A stretch of DNA of 46,265 bases. It comes from Anaerolineae bacterium. Its GTDB lineage: Bacteria; Chloroflexota; Anaerolineae; UBA4142; SHND01. The stretch lies in contig JADZCJ010000110.1 in the NCBI GenBank assembly GCA_020851635.1, positions 1 to 46,265 of the forward strand, in the 5' to 3' direction. The notes under the pieces are model-generated. The model made no database searches and was not told the DNA's origin. It worked only from the letters and a program-made list of their open reading frames with translations. The position numbers and the translations under genes are program-made. Positions 15,429 through 23,873 of this stretch are shown one piece after another (position 1 is the stretch's first letter; the number at the start of each line of letters is the position of its first letter).

Positions 15429-16637
15429 ATGGCAAGGGATGCGTTTATTTATGATGCGGTGCGGACCCCGCGCGGGCGCGGCAAGCCGGACGGTGCGCTG
15501 CACGAGGTACAGCCCGTGGATTTGCTCGCGGGGTTGCTGCGCGCGCTGCAAGCGCGCAACGACCTGGACACATCGCAGGTGGACGATGTGGTGATCGGAT
15601 GCGTGACGCCGTTGGCGGAGCAAGGGGGCGTGATCGCGCGTTCGGCGGTCATTCACGCGGGCTGGGAGATGAATGTGCCCGGAGTGCAGTTGGACCGCTT
15701 TTGCGCGTCAGGGCTGGAGGCGATTAATACGGCGGCGATGCAAGTGCGGTCGGAATGGCACGAGCTGGTCATCGCAGGGGGCGTCGAGTCCATGTCGCGG
15801 CTGCCAATGGGGTCGGATGGCGGCGCGTGGTTTATGGACCCGCGCGTGAATCTGGAAAGCGGATTTGTGCCACAGGGCATCAGCGCGGACTTGATTGCGA
15901 CGATAGAAGGTTTTACGCGCGAGGACGTTGACCGATATGCGCTGCAATCACAGCAGCGCGCAGCACACGCGGAGCAAAACGGATATTTCAAATCGCGGAT
16001 TCCCGTGCGCGACCAGAATGGGTTGATGATTCTGGACCGCGAGGAGCACGTCCGGGGAAACACGACGCCGGAGCGTCTGGCGAGTCTGGCGCCCGCGTTC
16101 GAGATGATGGGCGTGATGGGTTTTGACGCGGTGGCGCTGGACCGCTATCCAAAATTGGAACGGATCGAGCATGTGCATACGGCGGGAAATTCTTCGGGGA
16201 TTGTGGATGGCGCGGCGGCGGCGCTGGTCGGGTCGAAAGAGATGGGCGCGCAGTTGGGGCTCACGCCGCGCGCGCGAATCGTGGCGGGGGCGGTGATCGG
16301 GACAGAGCCGACGATCATGTTGACCGGTCCCGCGCCGGCGTCAAAAAAAGCAATAGCGAAAGCGGGCATGACGGTCAAGGATATTGATTTGTTTGAAGTG
16401 AACGAGGCGTTTGCGGTGGTGCCGATGCGGTTTGTGCGCGAGATGGGGCTGGACAGCATCGAGAACGTGAACGTGAACGGCGGCGCGATTGCGATGGGGC
16501 ATCCGCTGGGAGCGACGGGCGCGATGCTGTTGGGGACGCTGCTGGATGAGCTGGAACGAAACGATTTGGAGACCGGACTGGTGGCGTTGTGCGTGGGCGG
16601 CGGGATGGGGATTGCGACGATTGTGGAAAGGGTGTGA
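15429..16637 (+). CDS. Acetyl-CoA C-acyltransferase (thiolase, FadA-like)
   Basis: Thiolase of 402 residues carrying out the last step of beta-oxidation, cleaving 3-ketoacyl-CoA with CoA. The acyl-accepting Cys92 lies in [10 protein letters not shown], His358 in [11 protein letters not shown] and the second catalytic Cys388 in [16 protein letters not shown] is also present. ATG 15429 has GAGGT about 9 bases upstream and starts with the family-like [13 protein letters not shown]. It is followed by the multifunctional FadB-like gene and an acyl-CoA dehydrogenase, together almost a full beta-oxidation cycle. The stop codon touches the first base of a 21-bp imperfect hairpin. Confidence 0.93.
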   Translation: MARDAFIYDAVRTPRGRGKPDGALHEVQPVDLLAGLLRALQARNDLDTSQVDDVVIGCVTPLAEQGGVIARSAVIHAGWEMNVPGVQLDRFCASGLEAINTAAMQVRSEWHELVIAGGVESMSRLPMGSDGGAWFMDPRVNLESGFVPQGISADLIATIEGFTREDVDRYALQSQQRAAHAEQNGYFKSRIPVRDQNGLMILDREEHVRGNTTPERLASLAPAFEMMGVMGFDAVALDRYPKLERIEHVHTAGNSSGIVDGAAAALVGSKEMGAQLGLTPRARIVAGAVIGTEPTIMLTGPAPASKKAIAKAGMTVKDIDLFEVNEAFAVVPMRFVREMGLDSIENVNVNGGAIAMGHPLGATGAMLLGTLLDELERNDLETGLVALCVGGGMGIATIVERV

Positions 16638-16680
16638 AACAAGAAATAAAGTTGACCGGGTCAATTTCATTTCTTGTTTT
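16637..16680 (+). terminator. Long hairpin between thiolase and FadB-like genes
   Basis: Arms 16637-16657 and 16659-16679 pair over 21 positions with two mismatches (G-T pairs are possible in RNA), outer part AAACAAGAAAT / ATTTCTTGTTT; the tip is a short palindrome. A TTTT run closes the second arm. It lies inside a probable operon, so it may act as a partial terminator or an mRNA-processing site rather than an end. Confidence 0.6.
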
Positions 16681-16707
16681 ACAGAGAAACCGAGTTTTTG
16701 AGAATTT

Positions 16708-18837
16708 ATGAGAATCGGATACGAACAAGACGCAAAGGCCGTCGTCACGCTGATTTTTGACCGGGAGGGTCCGGTAAATTTGATTGATGAGGCGTTTTTG
16801 GACGAGCTGGGCGCGTGCGTGGAGCGGATTGCAGGCGACGATGCGGTCAAAGGCGTAATATTGGCATCTGCAAAGGAGTCGTTCCTGGCGGGCGCGGATA
16901 TTGACATGTTGTTTGGGGTGACGGACCCTGCGCTGGCGTTTCAAGCGACGGAACGGTTCAAGGCGATCCTGCGAAAACTAGAGACGATGGGAAAACCCGT
17001 CGTGGCGGCGTTGAATGGGACCGCGCTGGGCGGGGGTTTTGAAATTGCGCTGGCATGTCACCGTCGGATCGCGGTAGATAGCAAAAAAGCGCAGTTTGGC
17101 TTTCCCGAAGTGACACTCGGCGTGCTGCCCGCAGGGGGGGGTGTGACACGGATGGTGCGGAAGTTCGGGCTGCAGACCGCCCTGCCCTACCTGGTGGAAG
17201 GGACGCGCTTGAACGCTCAAGAAGCTCTGGACGCCGGCTGGATTGACGAGGTCGTCCGTGATGCTGACGAGATGAGGGAGAGGGCGCGAGCGTGGATTGC
17301 GGAAAATCCGCGCGGCGCGCAGCTGTGGGACGAATCGGGATATCGGATACCCGGAGGCGACCCGCGACGCCCCGCGGTCATGTCGCAGGTCTTGCCGATT
17401 GCGCCCGCGATGCTGACGCAGAAAACACATCGGAATTATCCCGCCCCCGAAGCGATTTTGAGCGCGGCGGTGGAAGGGGCAATGGTTGATTTCGAGACGG
17501 CGAGCCGCATCGAGTCGCGCTATTTTGCGAAACTGGTGACGGGTCAAATTGCCAAGAACATGATGACTGCGTTTTGGCGTCAGTTGAATGAAATCAAGGC
17601 GGGCAAGAGCCGCCCCGGAGATGTGCCAAAAACCAAAACGAACAAAGTGGGCGTGCTCGGCGCGGGATTTATGGGACACGGCATTGCGTACGTCACGGCG
17701 GCGGCGGGGATTGACGTGGTGATAAAGGATGTGTCGTTGGAGCTTGCCGAGGCAGGCAAGCGCAAGATTGCAAAGCTGCTCGACGACCGCGTGTCGCGCG
17801 GCAAGATGAGCGATGCGGACAAGGAGCAGGCACTGGGGAGAATCCGGGCAACGGCGGACACGCGAGAGCTGGCAGATTGTGACTTGATCATCGAGGCGGT
17901 GTTTGAAGACCGCGACGTCAAGCGCGCCGTGACGCGCGAGACGGAAGCGGTGGTCGGGGTTGACGCGATTTTTGGCTCGAACACCTCCACCCTGCCGATT
18001 TCATCACTCGCAAAAGAATCGGCGCGTCCGAAAAATTTTGTGGGGATTCATTTCTTTTCGCCGGTCCACAGAATGCCGCTCGTAGAGATCATTCGGGGCA
18101 AGGAAACATCGGATGCGGCGATTGCAAAAGCATTCGACTATGTGCTCAAGATCGGCAAGACGCCGATCGTGGTAAACGATGGGCGCGGGTTCTATACGTC
18201 GCGCGTATTTGGGACATATGTGAGCGAGGGAATGATGCTGTTGGCGGAAGGACAGCACCCGCGCGCGATCGAATCGGCGGGAATCAAGACGGGGATGGCG
18301 GTGGGTCCGCTGGCGGTGAGCGACGAGGTGAATCTGGGGCTGGTGTGGCACATTCGCGAACAAACGCGCAAGGACTTGGAGGCAGAAGGCAAGACGTTCA
18401 CAACCGACCCAAGCGACGCGACGCTCGATTTTATGGTGAACACGGTGAAACGCACAGGAAAATTGCAGGGCGCGGGTTTTTACGAGTACCCGGAGGACGA
18501 ACCCAAGCGGTTGTGGCCCGACCTGCAAAAGCATTTTCCGGCGGCGAGCACGGAATTGGGGCAGGACGAGATGAGAGACCGGCTGTTGTTTGCGCAGGCG
18601 TTGGAGACGGTGCGGTGCTATGAGGAAGGGGTGCTGACCTCGGCGGCGGATGCGAATATTGGGAGCATTTTTGGATGGAGTTTTGCGCCATACAGCGGGG
18701 GCACACTGCAATTTATCAATGGGTATGGATTGGAGAAATTTGCGGCGCGGGCGCGGGAATTGGAGAGCAAATACGGAGAGAGGTTCCGCGTGCCGGGATT
18801 GTTGGACAAGATGATGAACGAGAACCGCACGTTTTGA
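16708..18837 (+). CDS. Bifunctional enoyl-CoA hydratase / 3-hydroxyacyl-CoA dehydrogenase (FadB/FadJ-like)
   Basis: Multifunctional beta-oxidation enzyme of 709 residues that hydrates enoyl-CoA and oxidises 3-hydroxyacyl-CoA. The N-terminal crotonase domain shows LAGADI (oxyanion-hole region), NGTALGGGFEIALACHRRIA and FPEVTLGVLPAGGG with the catalytic Glu. The NAD-binding dehydrogenase domain starts with GAGFMGHG at 318-325 and has catalytic His448 in GIHFFSPVHRMPLVEII. The C-terminal dehydrogenase domain follows, ending in SIFGWSFAPYSGG and GERFRVPGLL. Length matches FadB/FadJ. The gene sits between thiolase and acyl-CoA dehydrogenase on the same strand. Confidence 0.94.
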   Translation: MRIGYEQDAKAVVTLIFDREGPVNLIDEAFLDELGACVERIAGDDAVKGVILASAKESFLAGADIDMLFGVTDPALAFQATERFKAILRKLETMGKPVVAALNGTALGGGFEIALACHRRIAVDSKKAQFGFPEVTLGVLPAGGGVTRMVRKFGLQTALPYLVEGTRLNAQEALDAGWIDEVVRDADEMRERARAWIAENPRGAQLWDESGYRIPGGDPRRPAVMSQVLPIAPAMLTQKTHRNYPAPEAILSAAVEGAMVDFETASRIESRYFAKLVTGQIAKNMMTAFWRQLNEIKAGKSRPGDVPKTKTNKVGVLGAGFMGHGIAYVTAAAGIDVVIKDVSLELAEAGKRKIAKLLDDRVSRGKMSDADKEQALGRIRATADTRELADCDLIIEAVFEDRDVKRAVTRETEAVVGVDAIFGSNTSTLPISSLAKESARPKNFVGIHFFSPVHRMPLVEIIRGKETSDAAIAKAFDYVLKIGKTPIVVNDGRGFYTSRVFGTYVSEGMMLLAEGQHPRAIESAGIKTGMAVGPLAVSDEVNLGLVWHIREQTRKDLEAEGKTFTTDPSDATLDFMVNTVKRTGKLQGAGFYEYPEDEPKRLWPDLQKHFPAASTELGQDEMRDRLLFAQALETVRCYEEGVLTSAADANIGSIFGWSFAPYSGGTLQFINGYGLEKFAARARELESKYGERFRVPGLLDKMMNENRTF

Positions 18838-18863
18838 GACACGAGAATCAAAGTGTGTTGAAA

Positions 18864-18889
18864 AGGGCGACCACAAGGGCGCCCCGACA
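18864..18889. repeat. Degenerate REP copy between FadB-like and acyl-CoA dehydrogenase genes
   Basis: GGGCGACCACAAGGGC followed by GCCCCGAC is a shortened version of the repeats around the RAYT about 16 kb away. It lies directly after the FadB-like stop codon, consistent with the preference of REP elements for intergenic 3' flanks. Confidence 0.65.
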
Positions 18890-18908
18890 TTGATTTTGGG
18901 GGCAATAC

Positions 18909-20054
18909 ATGAAACGACCTATTTTTGAACATGAACACCAGATGTTTCGGGAGACGGTGCGGGCGTTTATAGAGAAAAATGTGACACCGCATCACCCGGA
19001 TTGGGAAAAACAAGGGCACGTCTCGCGACAAGTGTGGCGCAAGGCGGGTGAGATGGGATTTTTGTGTTTCGACGTGCCGGAAGAATACGGCGGCGCGGGC
19101 ATCAAGGATTTTCGATATAACGCGGTGGTGACAGAAGAGCTGTGGCGGGCGGGCGCGACGGGAATCGGGTGGGGCTTGCACAGCGATATCGTGCTGCCTT
19201 ATTTGATGGCATACGCAAACGAAGAGCAAAAGAAACGCTGGCTCCCCAAAATGGTGACGGGTGAATGGATCGGCGCGATTGCCATGAGCGAACCTGCGGC
19301 GGGGAGCGACCTGGCGGGGATTCGGACGACGGCGGTCAAGCATGGCAAGCATTATGTAGTGAACGGATCAAAGACATTTATCACAAACGGCATCCTTTCC
19401 GACATTGTCGTGACGGTAGTCAAGACGAATCCCGATTTGAAACACAAGGGCATTTCGCTGTTGGTGCTGGAGCGCGGGATGGAAGGATTCGAACGCGGGC
19501 GGAAACTGGACAAGATCGGGCTCAAAGCACAGGATACGGCGGAATTGTTTTTTGATCACGTCAAGGTGCCGTGCGAGAACCTGTTGGGCGTCGAGGGCAA
19601 GGGGTTTGCCTATCTGATGCAGCAGCTGCCGCAGGAACGCTTGCACGTTGCAATCGGCGCGATGGGCGGCGCGGACAGCGCGCTGGAAATGACGCTCAAG
19701 TATATTACCGAGCGCACGGCGTTCGGGAAACCGGTCGGGTCCTTTCAAAATTCGCGGTTCAAGATGGCAGAGATGCGGACCGAGGTGGAAATCGGCTACG
19801 CTTTTGTGGACAAGTGCATCACGGCGTTGAACGCAGGCGAATTGACCACCGAAGAAGCTTCGATGGCGAAATGGTGGACGACGGATTTGCAAAAGCGCGT
19901 GACCGACCAGTGCCTGCAGTTGTTTGGCGGGTACGGATACATGACCGAGTATCCGATCAGCAAGTGGTATCTGGATGCGCGGGTGCAGTCCATTTACGCG
20001 GGGACGAACGAGATTATGAAAGAAGTGATAGGTAGAGGGATGGGGCTGGATTGA
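18909..20054 (+). CDS. Acyl-CoA dehydrogenase
   Basis: Flavin-dependent acyl-CoA dehydrogenase of 381 residues carrying out the first oxidation in beta-oxidation. Family landmarks are AMSEPAAGSDLAGI (FAD/substrate binding), GSKTFITNG, QERLHVAIGA, TAFGKPVGSFQNSRFKMAEM, CLQLFGGYGYMTEYPISKWY and YAGTNEIMKEVIG with the catalytic base Glu368. ATG 18909 follows a GGGGG-rich ribosome-binding stretch. The position after thiolase and FadB-like genes supports a fatty-acid degradation operon; chain-length preference cannot be read. Confidence 0.95.
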   Translation: MKRPIFEHEHQMFRETVRAFIEKNVTPHHPDWEKQGHVSRQVWRKAGEMGFLCFDVPEEYGGAGIKDFRYNAVVTEELWRAGATGIGWGLHSDIVLPYLMAYANEEQKKRWLPKMVTGEWIGAIAMSEPAAGSDLAGIRTTAVKHGKHYVVNGSKTFITNGILSDIVVTVVKTNPDLKHKGISLLVLERGMEGFERGRKLDKIGLKAQDTAELFFDHVKVPCENLLGVEGKGFAYLMQQLPQERLHVAIGAMGGADSALEMTLKYITERTAFGKPVGSFQNSRFKMAEMRTEVEIGYAFVDKCITALNAGELTTEEASMAKWWTTDLQKRVTDQCLQLFGGYGYMTEYPISKWYLDARVQSIYAGTNEIMKEVIGRGMGLD

Positions 20055-20087
20055 CCAACCCAAAATCTGTTTTGAGGAGAAATGACA

Positions 20088-20402
20088 ATGCTATTTCACA
20101 TCACCATGACCCACACACCAGACAACTGTCCGGGTTATAACCGCGAGACCATGCCGAATTTCATTTCCGGTGTGGACAAACTCGAGGGCATAGCGAAAGA
20201 ACTGAACGTCAAAGTCCACTTTATGCTGTGGGCTGCGCCGGAGCATGTGGCTTATGCCCTGCTAGAGGCCGACAGTCTGGGGGTAATCGGCCAGTATGTA
20301 AACGCCATTCCCATCCGCCAGGATTACCGCGTCACAGCGGTTGAGCATCTTGGGCAGGTGATTGAGACGGCCAAGGCGATAGTGGCGCGGGCGAACAAAT
20401 AG
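20088..20402 (+). CDS. Small conserved protein resembling DUF3303 family
   Basis: A 104-residue soluble protein beginning MLFHITMTHTPDNCPGYNRE. It contains KVHFMLWAAPEHVAYALLEADSLGVIGQYVN, a ferredoxin-like alpha-beta pattern of the kind seen in small dimeric DUF3303-type proteins. Function is unknown and I cannot name a substrate. ATG 20088 is favoured over 20082 because GAGGAGA lies about 7 bases upstream of it. It starts only 33 bases after the acyl-CoA dehydrogenase stop, so co-transcription with the beta-oxidation genes is likely. Confidence 0.7.
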   Translation: MLFHITMTHTPDNCPGYNRETMPNFISGVDKLEGIAKELNVKVHFMLWAAPEHVAYALLEADSLGVIGQYVNAIPIRQDYRVTAVEHLGQVIETAKAIVARANK

Positions 20403-20478
20403 CAAGTCGGTATCACAAATTATCTGAACCCGCAAAAGACCGGCGACGCGAGCAGGATGACTGACAAGGCGGGCGCGC

Positions 20479-20970
20479 TCATTCTGCGACAATAGTGATC
20501 TTGCTGCCCAGTCGGATTTCGCCCCCCTCGAGAACGCGCGCCAACATACCGCGGGCGTGCGCTAATTTGGCGCGCAAGCCGGGCTTGACGCTGTCCACGA
20601 ACGAACATGGAGTACATTCAGAAGTGAGTTCGAACAGCGCGTCACCCACCTGAATCTGCGTACCTTTCGGCAGGGACATGAGATCAATGCCGCGCGTGGT
20701 GATGTTTTCGCGGAGCGCGCCGATGGGAAAATCGTATGCGATGCAGGTCTCTTGATCAAGCAAGAGGACCTGACGCGAACTGTCGGGCATGGCGTGGCGG
20801 TCACCTTCCAAACCGCGATTTATGATCGCCATGACGGATTTGACCTGACGCATGGGTTGGAGGTGCTTGACGCAGAGCTGCAAATTGACGACCGTGCCGT
20901 TGGGGTATTGATTGAGGATTTTTTTCGAGAGTTCGGTGTGTTGTTTGACAAGTTCCATTCGAGACTCCAA
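20479..20970 (-). CDS. MOSC domain protein
   Basis: A 163-residue MOSC-domain protein, related to the C-terminal domain of molybdenum cofactor sulfurases. Visible family features are GLEGDRHA near residue 54, the strand pair around QVLLLDQE, and the TPC motif in SECTPCSFVDSVKPGLRAKL with the conserved Cys near residue 120. Stand-alone MOSC proteins are thought to handle sulfur or N-hydroxylated substrates with a Mo cofactor; no specific role can be given. The true start may be the second Met (20958). It is transcribed toward the DUF3303-like gene and lies downstream of tldE. Confidence 0.85.
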   Translation of the reverse strand: MESRMELVKQHTELSKKILNQYPNGTVVNLQLCVKHLQPMRQVKSVMAIINRGLEGDRHAMPDSSRQVLLLDQETCIAYDFPIGALRENITTRGIDLMSLPKGTQIQVGDALFELTSECTPCSFVDSVKPGLRAKLAHARGMLARVLEGGEIRLGSKITIVAE

Positions 20971-21010
20971 TGCGAGGCAAATGGGAATTCGTTCGCCGGT
21001 GATGCATTGA

Positions 21011-22357
21011 CTATTGCGTTACGCCCGTGAAATTGAAATTGTCAACGACGATGGCGGGAGCGCGAAAGGTCATGCCAGAACGCTCGTCGTGAAAGAGCTG
21101 CGTATCACGGGCGACGGCGCGAGTGTTGCGTAAAGCGTCAATAAAAGAGGTGGTAAAGCGCAAGTTTTTGACGGGCAGGGAAACCTGCCCGTTTTCGATC
21201 AGGAATGTGCCATCGCGCGTGAGACCGGTCATCATGACATGCAAGGGCGCGACGAGGCGGGTATACCAAAAGCGCGTGATGAGAATGCCGCGTTGAACGG
21301 ACGCTACAAGTTCGTCGCGCGATTTGTCACCGGGAGCGAAAAAGAGATTGCGCGCGAGAGGTCCTTGCACGTTGGGAACGGGGACGGCGTGCCCGGTGGA
21401 TGAGACATTGTCCCGACGGGCGGTAAAGGTGTCATACACCACGTCGCGGACTGCGCCATTTTCGATCAGTTGGACGCGTTGGCGCGGGACGCCCTCGTCA
21501 TCAAAGGGCGAGGGGATGCCATCGGCGGCGAGACCATCGTCATAAAGCGTGACATTCGGGCTAAACAGGATTTGGTCCCGCTTGCCGCGGACAAAAGAAC
21601 GCTCTTCCTGGACGGCGAGCGCGTTAAAGGTGTGCCACGCGAGATACTGCATGAGATTGGCGACGGCGGCGGGTTCGAGGATGACGGTGTATTCGCCGGG
21701 GGCGAGCGCGATGGGGTTTTGAGAACGGAGCGCCTTGTCAATCGCCGTGCGCGCGACAGCGTCACCATCCAAGACCCGGACATCGGGAGAGGTGGCGACG
21801 GCGTAACCGGATGCCGTGCCCGCGTCATTCATCACGACGGTGTGCAGGTCCGCGATGGTGCCGCGGTGATATTGAGACACGCCGTGCGAATTGGCAATTA
21901 CTATTTCGTAGGCATCGGTGCGAAACGCGCCCGCCGCAATCAGTTTTTGCGCGCCGGCGAGTCCGCAGACATCGCCAATGACGCGGGCGCGCAAGGCGGG
22001 CGTACATTCCGCCGTGCCCGGCACAAAAGCATCCATGCGCTGCGCCGCCGCCGACTGTGGGATGGGTGATGGGTTGGGGCTTTCGGGCTGGGATTGGGCG
22101 ATGGCGCGCGCGGTATCCATCGTGCGCTTGACGCCTTCGGGCGTAATGTCGTTGGACTCGGCAACGCCGGTGCGCTTGCCAAAAATGACGCGGACGCGCA
22201 GGGTGGCGTTGGATTCAAAGACGTTTTGGTGAATGGCGTTGTTGGCAAAGCGCGACAGCGACGATTCGAGGACGCGCAAAGAGACCTCTGCCTGGTCGGC
22301 TTTGGTGTGACTGAAGGCGGTGTCGGCGAGATGTAAGAGTTTTTGTTGACCCAACAT
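21011..22357 (-). CDS. tldE: TldE/PmbA family metalloprotease-complex subunit
   Basis: A 448-residue protein of the TldE (PmbA) family, the partner that forms the chamber-like TldD/TldE protease able to degrade unfolded short peptides and mature some peptide antibiotics. Family features: the N-terminal RVLESSLSRFANNAIHQNVF, GEYTVILEPAAVANLMQYLAW, FDDEGVPRQRVQLIENGAV and the C-terminal MMTGLTRDGTFLIENGQVSLPVKNLRFTTSF (read here as separate blocks). It lacks the zinc HEXXXH motif, as TldE proteins do. ATG 22357 is chosen since upstream codons are proline/serine-rich and unlike the family. It follows tldD by 61 bases. Confidence 0.9.
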   Translation of the reverse strand: MLGQQKLLHLADTAFSHTKADQAEVSLRVLESSLSRFANNAIHQNVFESNATLRVRVIFGKRTGVAESNDITPEGVKRTMDTARAIAQSQPESPNPSPIPQSAAAQRMDAFVPGTAECTPALRARVIGDVCGLAGAQKLIAAGAFRTDAYEIVIANSHGVSQYHRGTIADLHTVVMNDAGTASGYAVATSPDVRVLDGDAVARTAIDKALRSQNPIALAPGEYTVILEPAAVANLMQYLAWHTFNALAVQEERSFVRGKRDQILFSPNVTLYDDGLAADGIPSPFDDEGVPRQRVQLIENGAVRDVVYDTFTARRDNVSSTGHAVPVPNVQGPLARNLFFAPGDKSRDELVASVQRGILITRFWYTRLVAPLHVMMTGLTRDGTFLIENGQVSLPVKNLRFTTSFIDALRNTRAVARDTQLFHDERSGMTFRAPAIVVDNFNFTGVTQ

Positions 22358-22418
22358 GAGCGAATATTTGGAGACCGAAAGCAAGGGACCGATCAGGGTC
22401 GAGAATGAGATGCGAGAA

Positions 22419-23873
22419 TCAGCTGCGTGAAAAGACTTTGACGTTGCGAAAACGGGCGGGGCTGGCGCCGTGTCCGGTGCGGACGGTTTGCGGCGGTTGT
22501 CCTTTGCCACAGCGCGGCGTGCCCCAGACGACCCAATGGGACTCGTCACAGACTGCATCACAGCTGCGCCAAAAGTTGGGAGTCACGCCGGTATAGATCG
22601 GGTTTTTTAGTAGGCGGGTCTTTTTGCCACCCTTGATCTCCCAGGCAAGTTCCGTGCCAAACTGAAAGTTGAGTCGTTTGTCGTCAATGCTCCACGAACG
22701 GTTGGTGTCGAAATAGATGCCGTCGTCGGTGTCGGCGATCAGATCATCCAGTTTCCACGCGCCCGGGAGCAGGTTGACGTTGGTCATGCGGATAAGCGGA
22801 ATGCGGTTCCAGTTTTCGGCGCGCATGGAGCCGTTCGAGCGCCCCAGATTGAGCTCGGCGGCGAGTTCGCGGTTGGTCATGTAACCGACAAAACGCCCGT
22901 CCTTGATAATCTCGGCGCGTTGGGCGGGAACACCTTCATCGTCATAGCCAAAAGTGCCAAGCCCGCCGGGAATGGTCGCGTCGGCGGTGATGTTGACGAT
23001 CTCGGAGCCGTATTGCAAGTTGTTTAGTTTGTCGAGCGTGAGAAACGAGGTGCCGGCAAACGATGCTTCCTGCTTGAGCACGCGGTCTAGTTCAATCGGA
23101 TGCCCGCATGATTCATGGACCTGCAGTGCGACCTGATTGCCGCTCAGGATGACGGTGGCGTTATCGGATGGCGGACAAGGGTCTGCGCCGAGGAGCATAA
23201 TGGCTTCCTGGGCGATGCGCGGCGCATTTTCGACGAGTTGCTGGGCGAGAATAAACTCAAAGCCGCGCGTTTGCTGGTGCCGACCCCAGGGATAGGTGCG
23301 GGTTTGCACGTCGCCCGCTTCGTTCGTCGCCAGCGCCTGAATTTCGCACCCGCTTTCGATGCTCTCTTGCTGAATGGCGGCGCCTTCGGTGGAAGCAAAG
23401 AGTTTGTCCTCACGCACAAAAACAAGTTCGGAGGTTGTGACGAGATGCGCGCCGTTCTTTTTGACGCGGCGCATGGAATCGTCCGCCTTGAGCAAGAGAT
23501 TGATCTTGTCGGACATGGAAATCATAAAGGGGTCGAGTTTGAACTCGGAGCGATAGCTGCCCTTGTTGGCTTCGGGGGCGCCGAGCCGCACATCGCGCGT
23601 CTTGGAGAGCGCGCCGGCGCGCGCGATTTCAAGCGCCCGGTTCACGGCGGCGTCCACATCCGCATAATCGTCGCGCGAGGACGCGGCAAAGCCCCATGCG
23701 CCGTCGGCAATCACGCGGACGCCAAACCCCTGAGATTCGTTTTGGGATAATTCCTGGACGCGCCCGTTCTTGACGGTGATCGTCTGAAGCGTGCGCGTTG
23801 TCACGCGCACGTCGGCGTAGGTCGCGCCGCGCATCTGCGCCATATTCAGGATACGAGCAGCAAGGTCTTTCAT
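22419..23873 (-). CDS. tldD: TldD family zinc metalloprotease subunit
   Basis: A 484-residue catalytic subunit of the TldD/TldE protease. The zinc motif HEXXXH is present as HESCGH (253-258), and a cysteine in the C-terminal block PRCGKGQPPQTVRTGHG (Cys455) fits the third ligand. Other family blocks are GGLGTFGYDDEGVPAQR and MTNRELAAELN. The start ATG overlaps the TGA of the DUF885 gene by the sequence ATGA, which indicates translational coupling, and tldE follows directly. Co-location of both subunits with an HExxPGHH peptidase suggests joint peptide processing; the substrate is unknown. Confidence 0.93.
   Translation of the reverse strand: MKDLAARILNMAQMRGATYADVRVTTRTLQTITVKNGRVQELSQNESQGFGVRVIADGAWGFAASSRDDYADVDAAVNRALEIARAGALSKTRDVRLGAPEANKGSYRSEFKLDPFMISMSDKINLLLKADDSMRRVKKNGAHLVTTSELVFVREDKLFASTEGAAIQQESIESGCEIQALATNEAGDVQTRTYPWGRHQQTRGFEFILAQQLVENAPRIAQEAIMLLGADPCPPSDNATVILSGNQVALQVHESCGHPIELDRVLKQEASFAGTSFLTLDKLNNLQYGSEIVNITADATIPGGLGTFGYDDEGVPAQRAEIIKDGRFVGYMTNRELAAELNLGRSNGSMRAENWNRIPLIRMTNVNLLPGAWKLDDLIADTDDGIYFDTNRSWSIDDKRLNFQFGTELAWEIKGGKKTRLLKNPIYTGVTPNFWRSCDAVCDESHWVVWGTPRCGKGQPPQTVRTGHGASPARFRNVKVFSRS

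Noticed and set aside
20479-20970. MOSC protein as part of a molybdenum cofactor cluster
   Set aside because: No moa, mob or moe genes are visible in the window.
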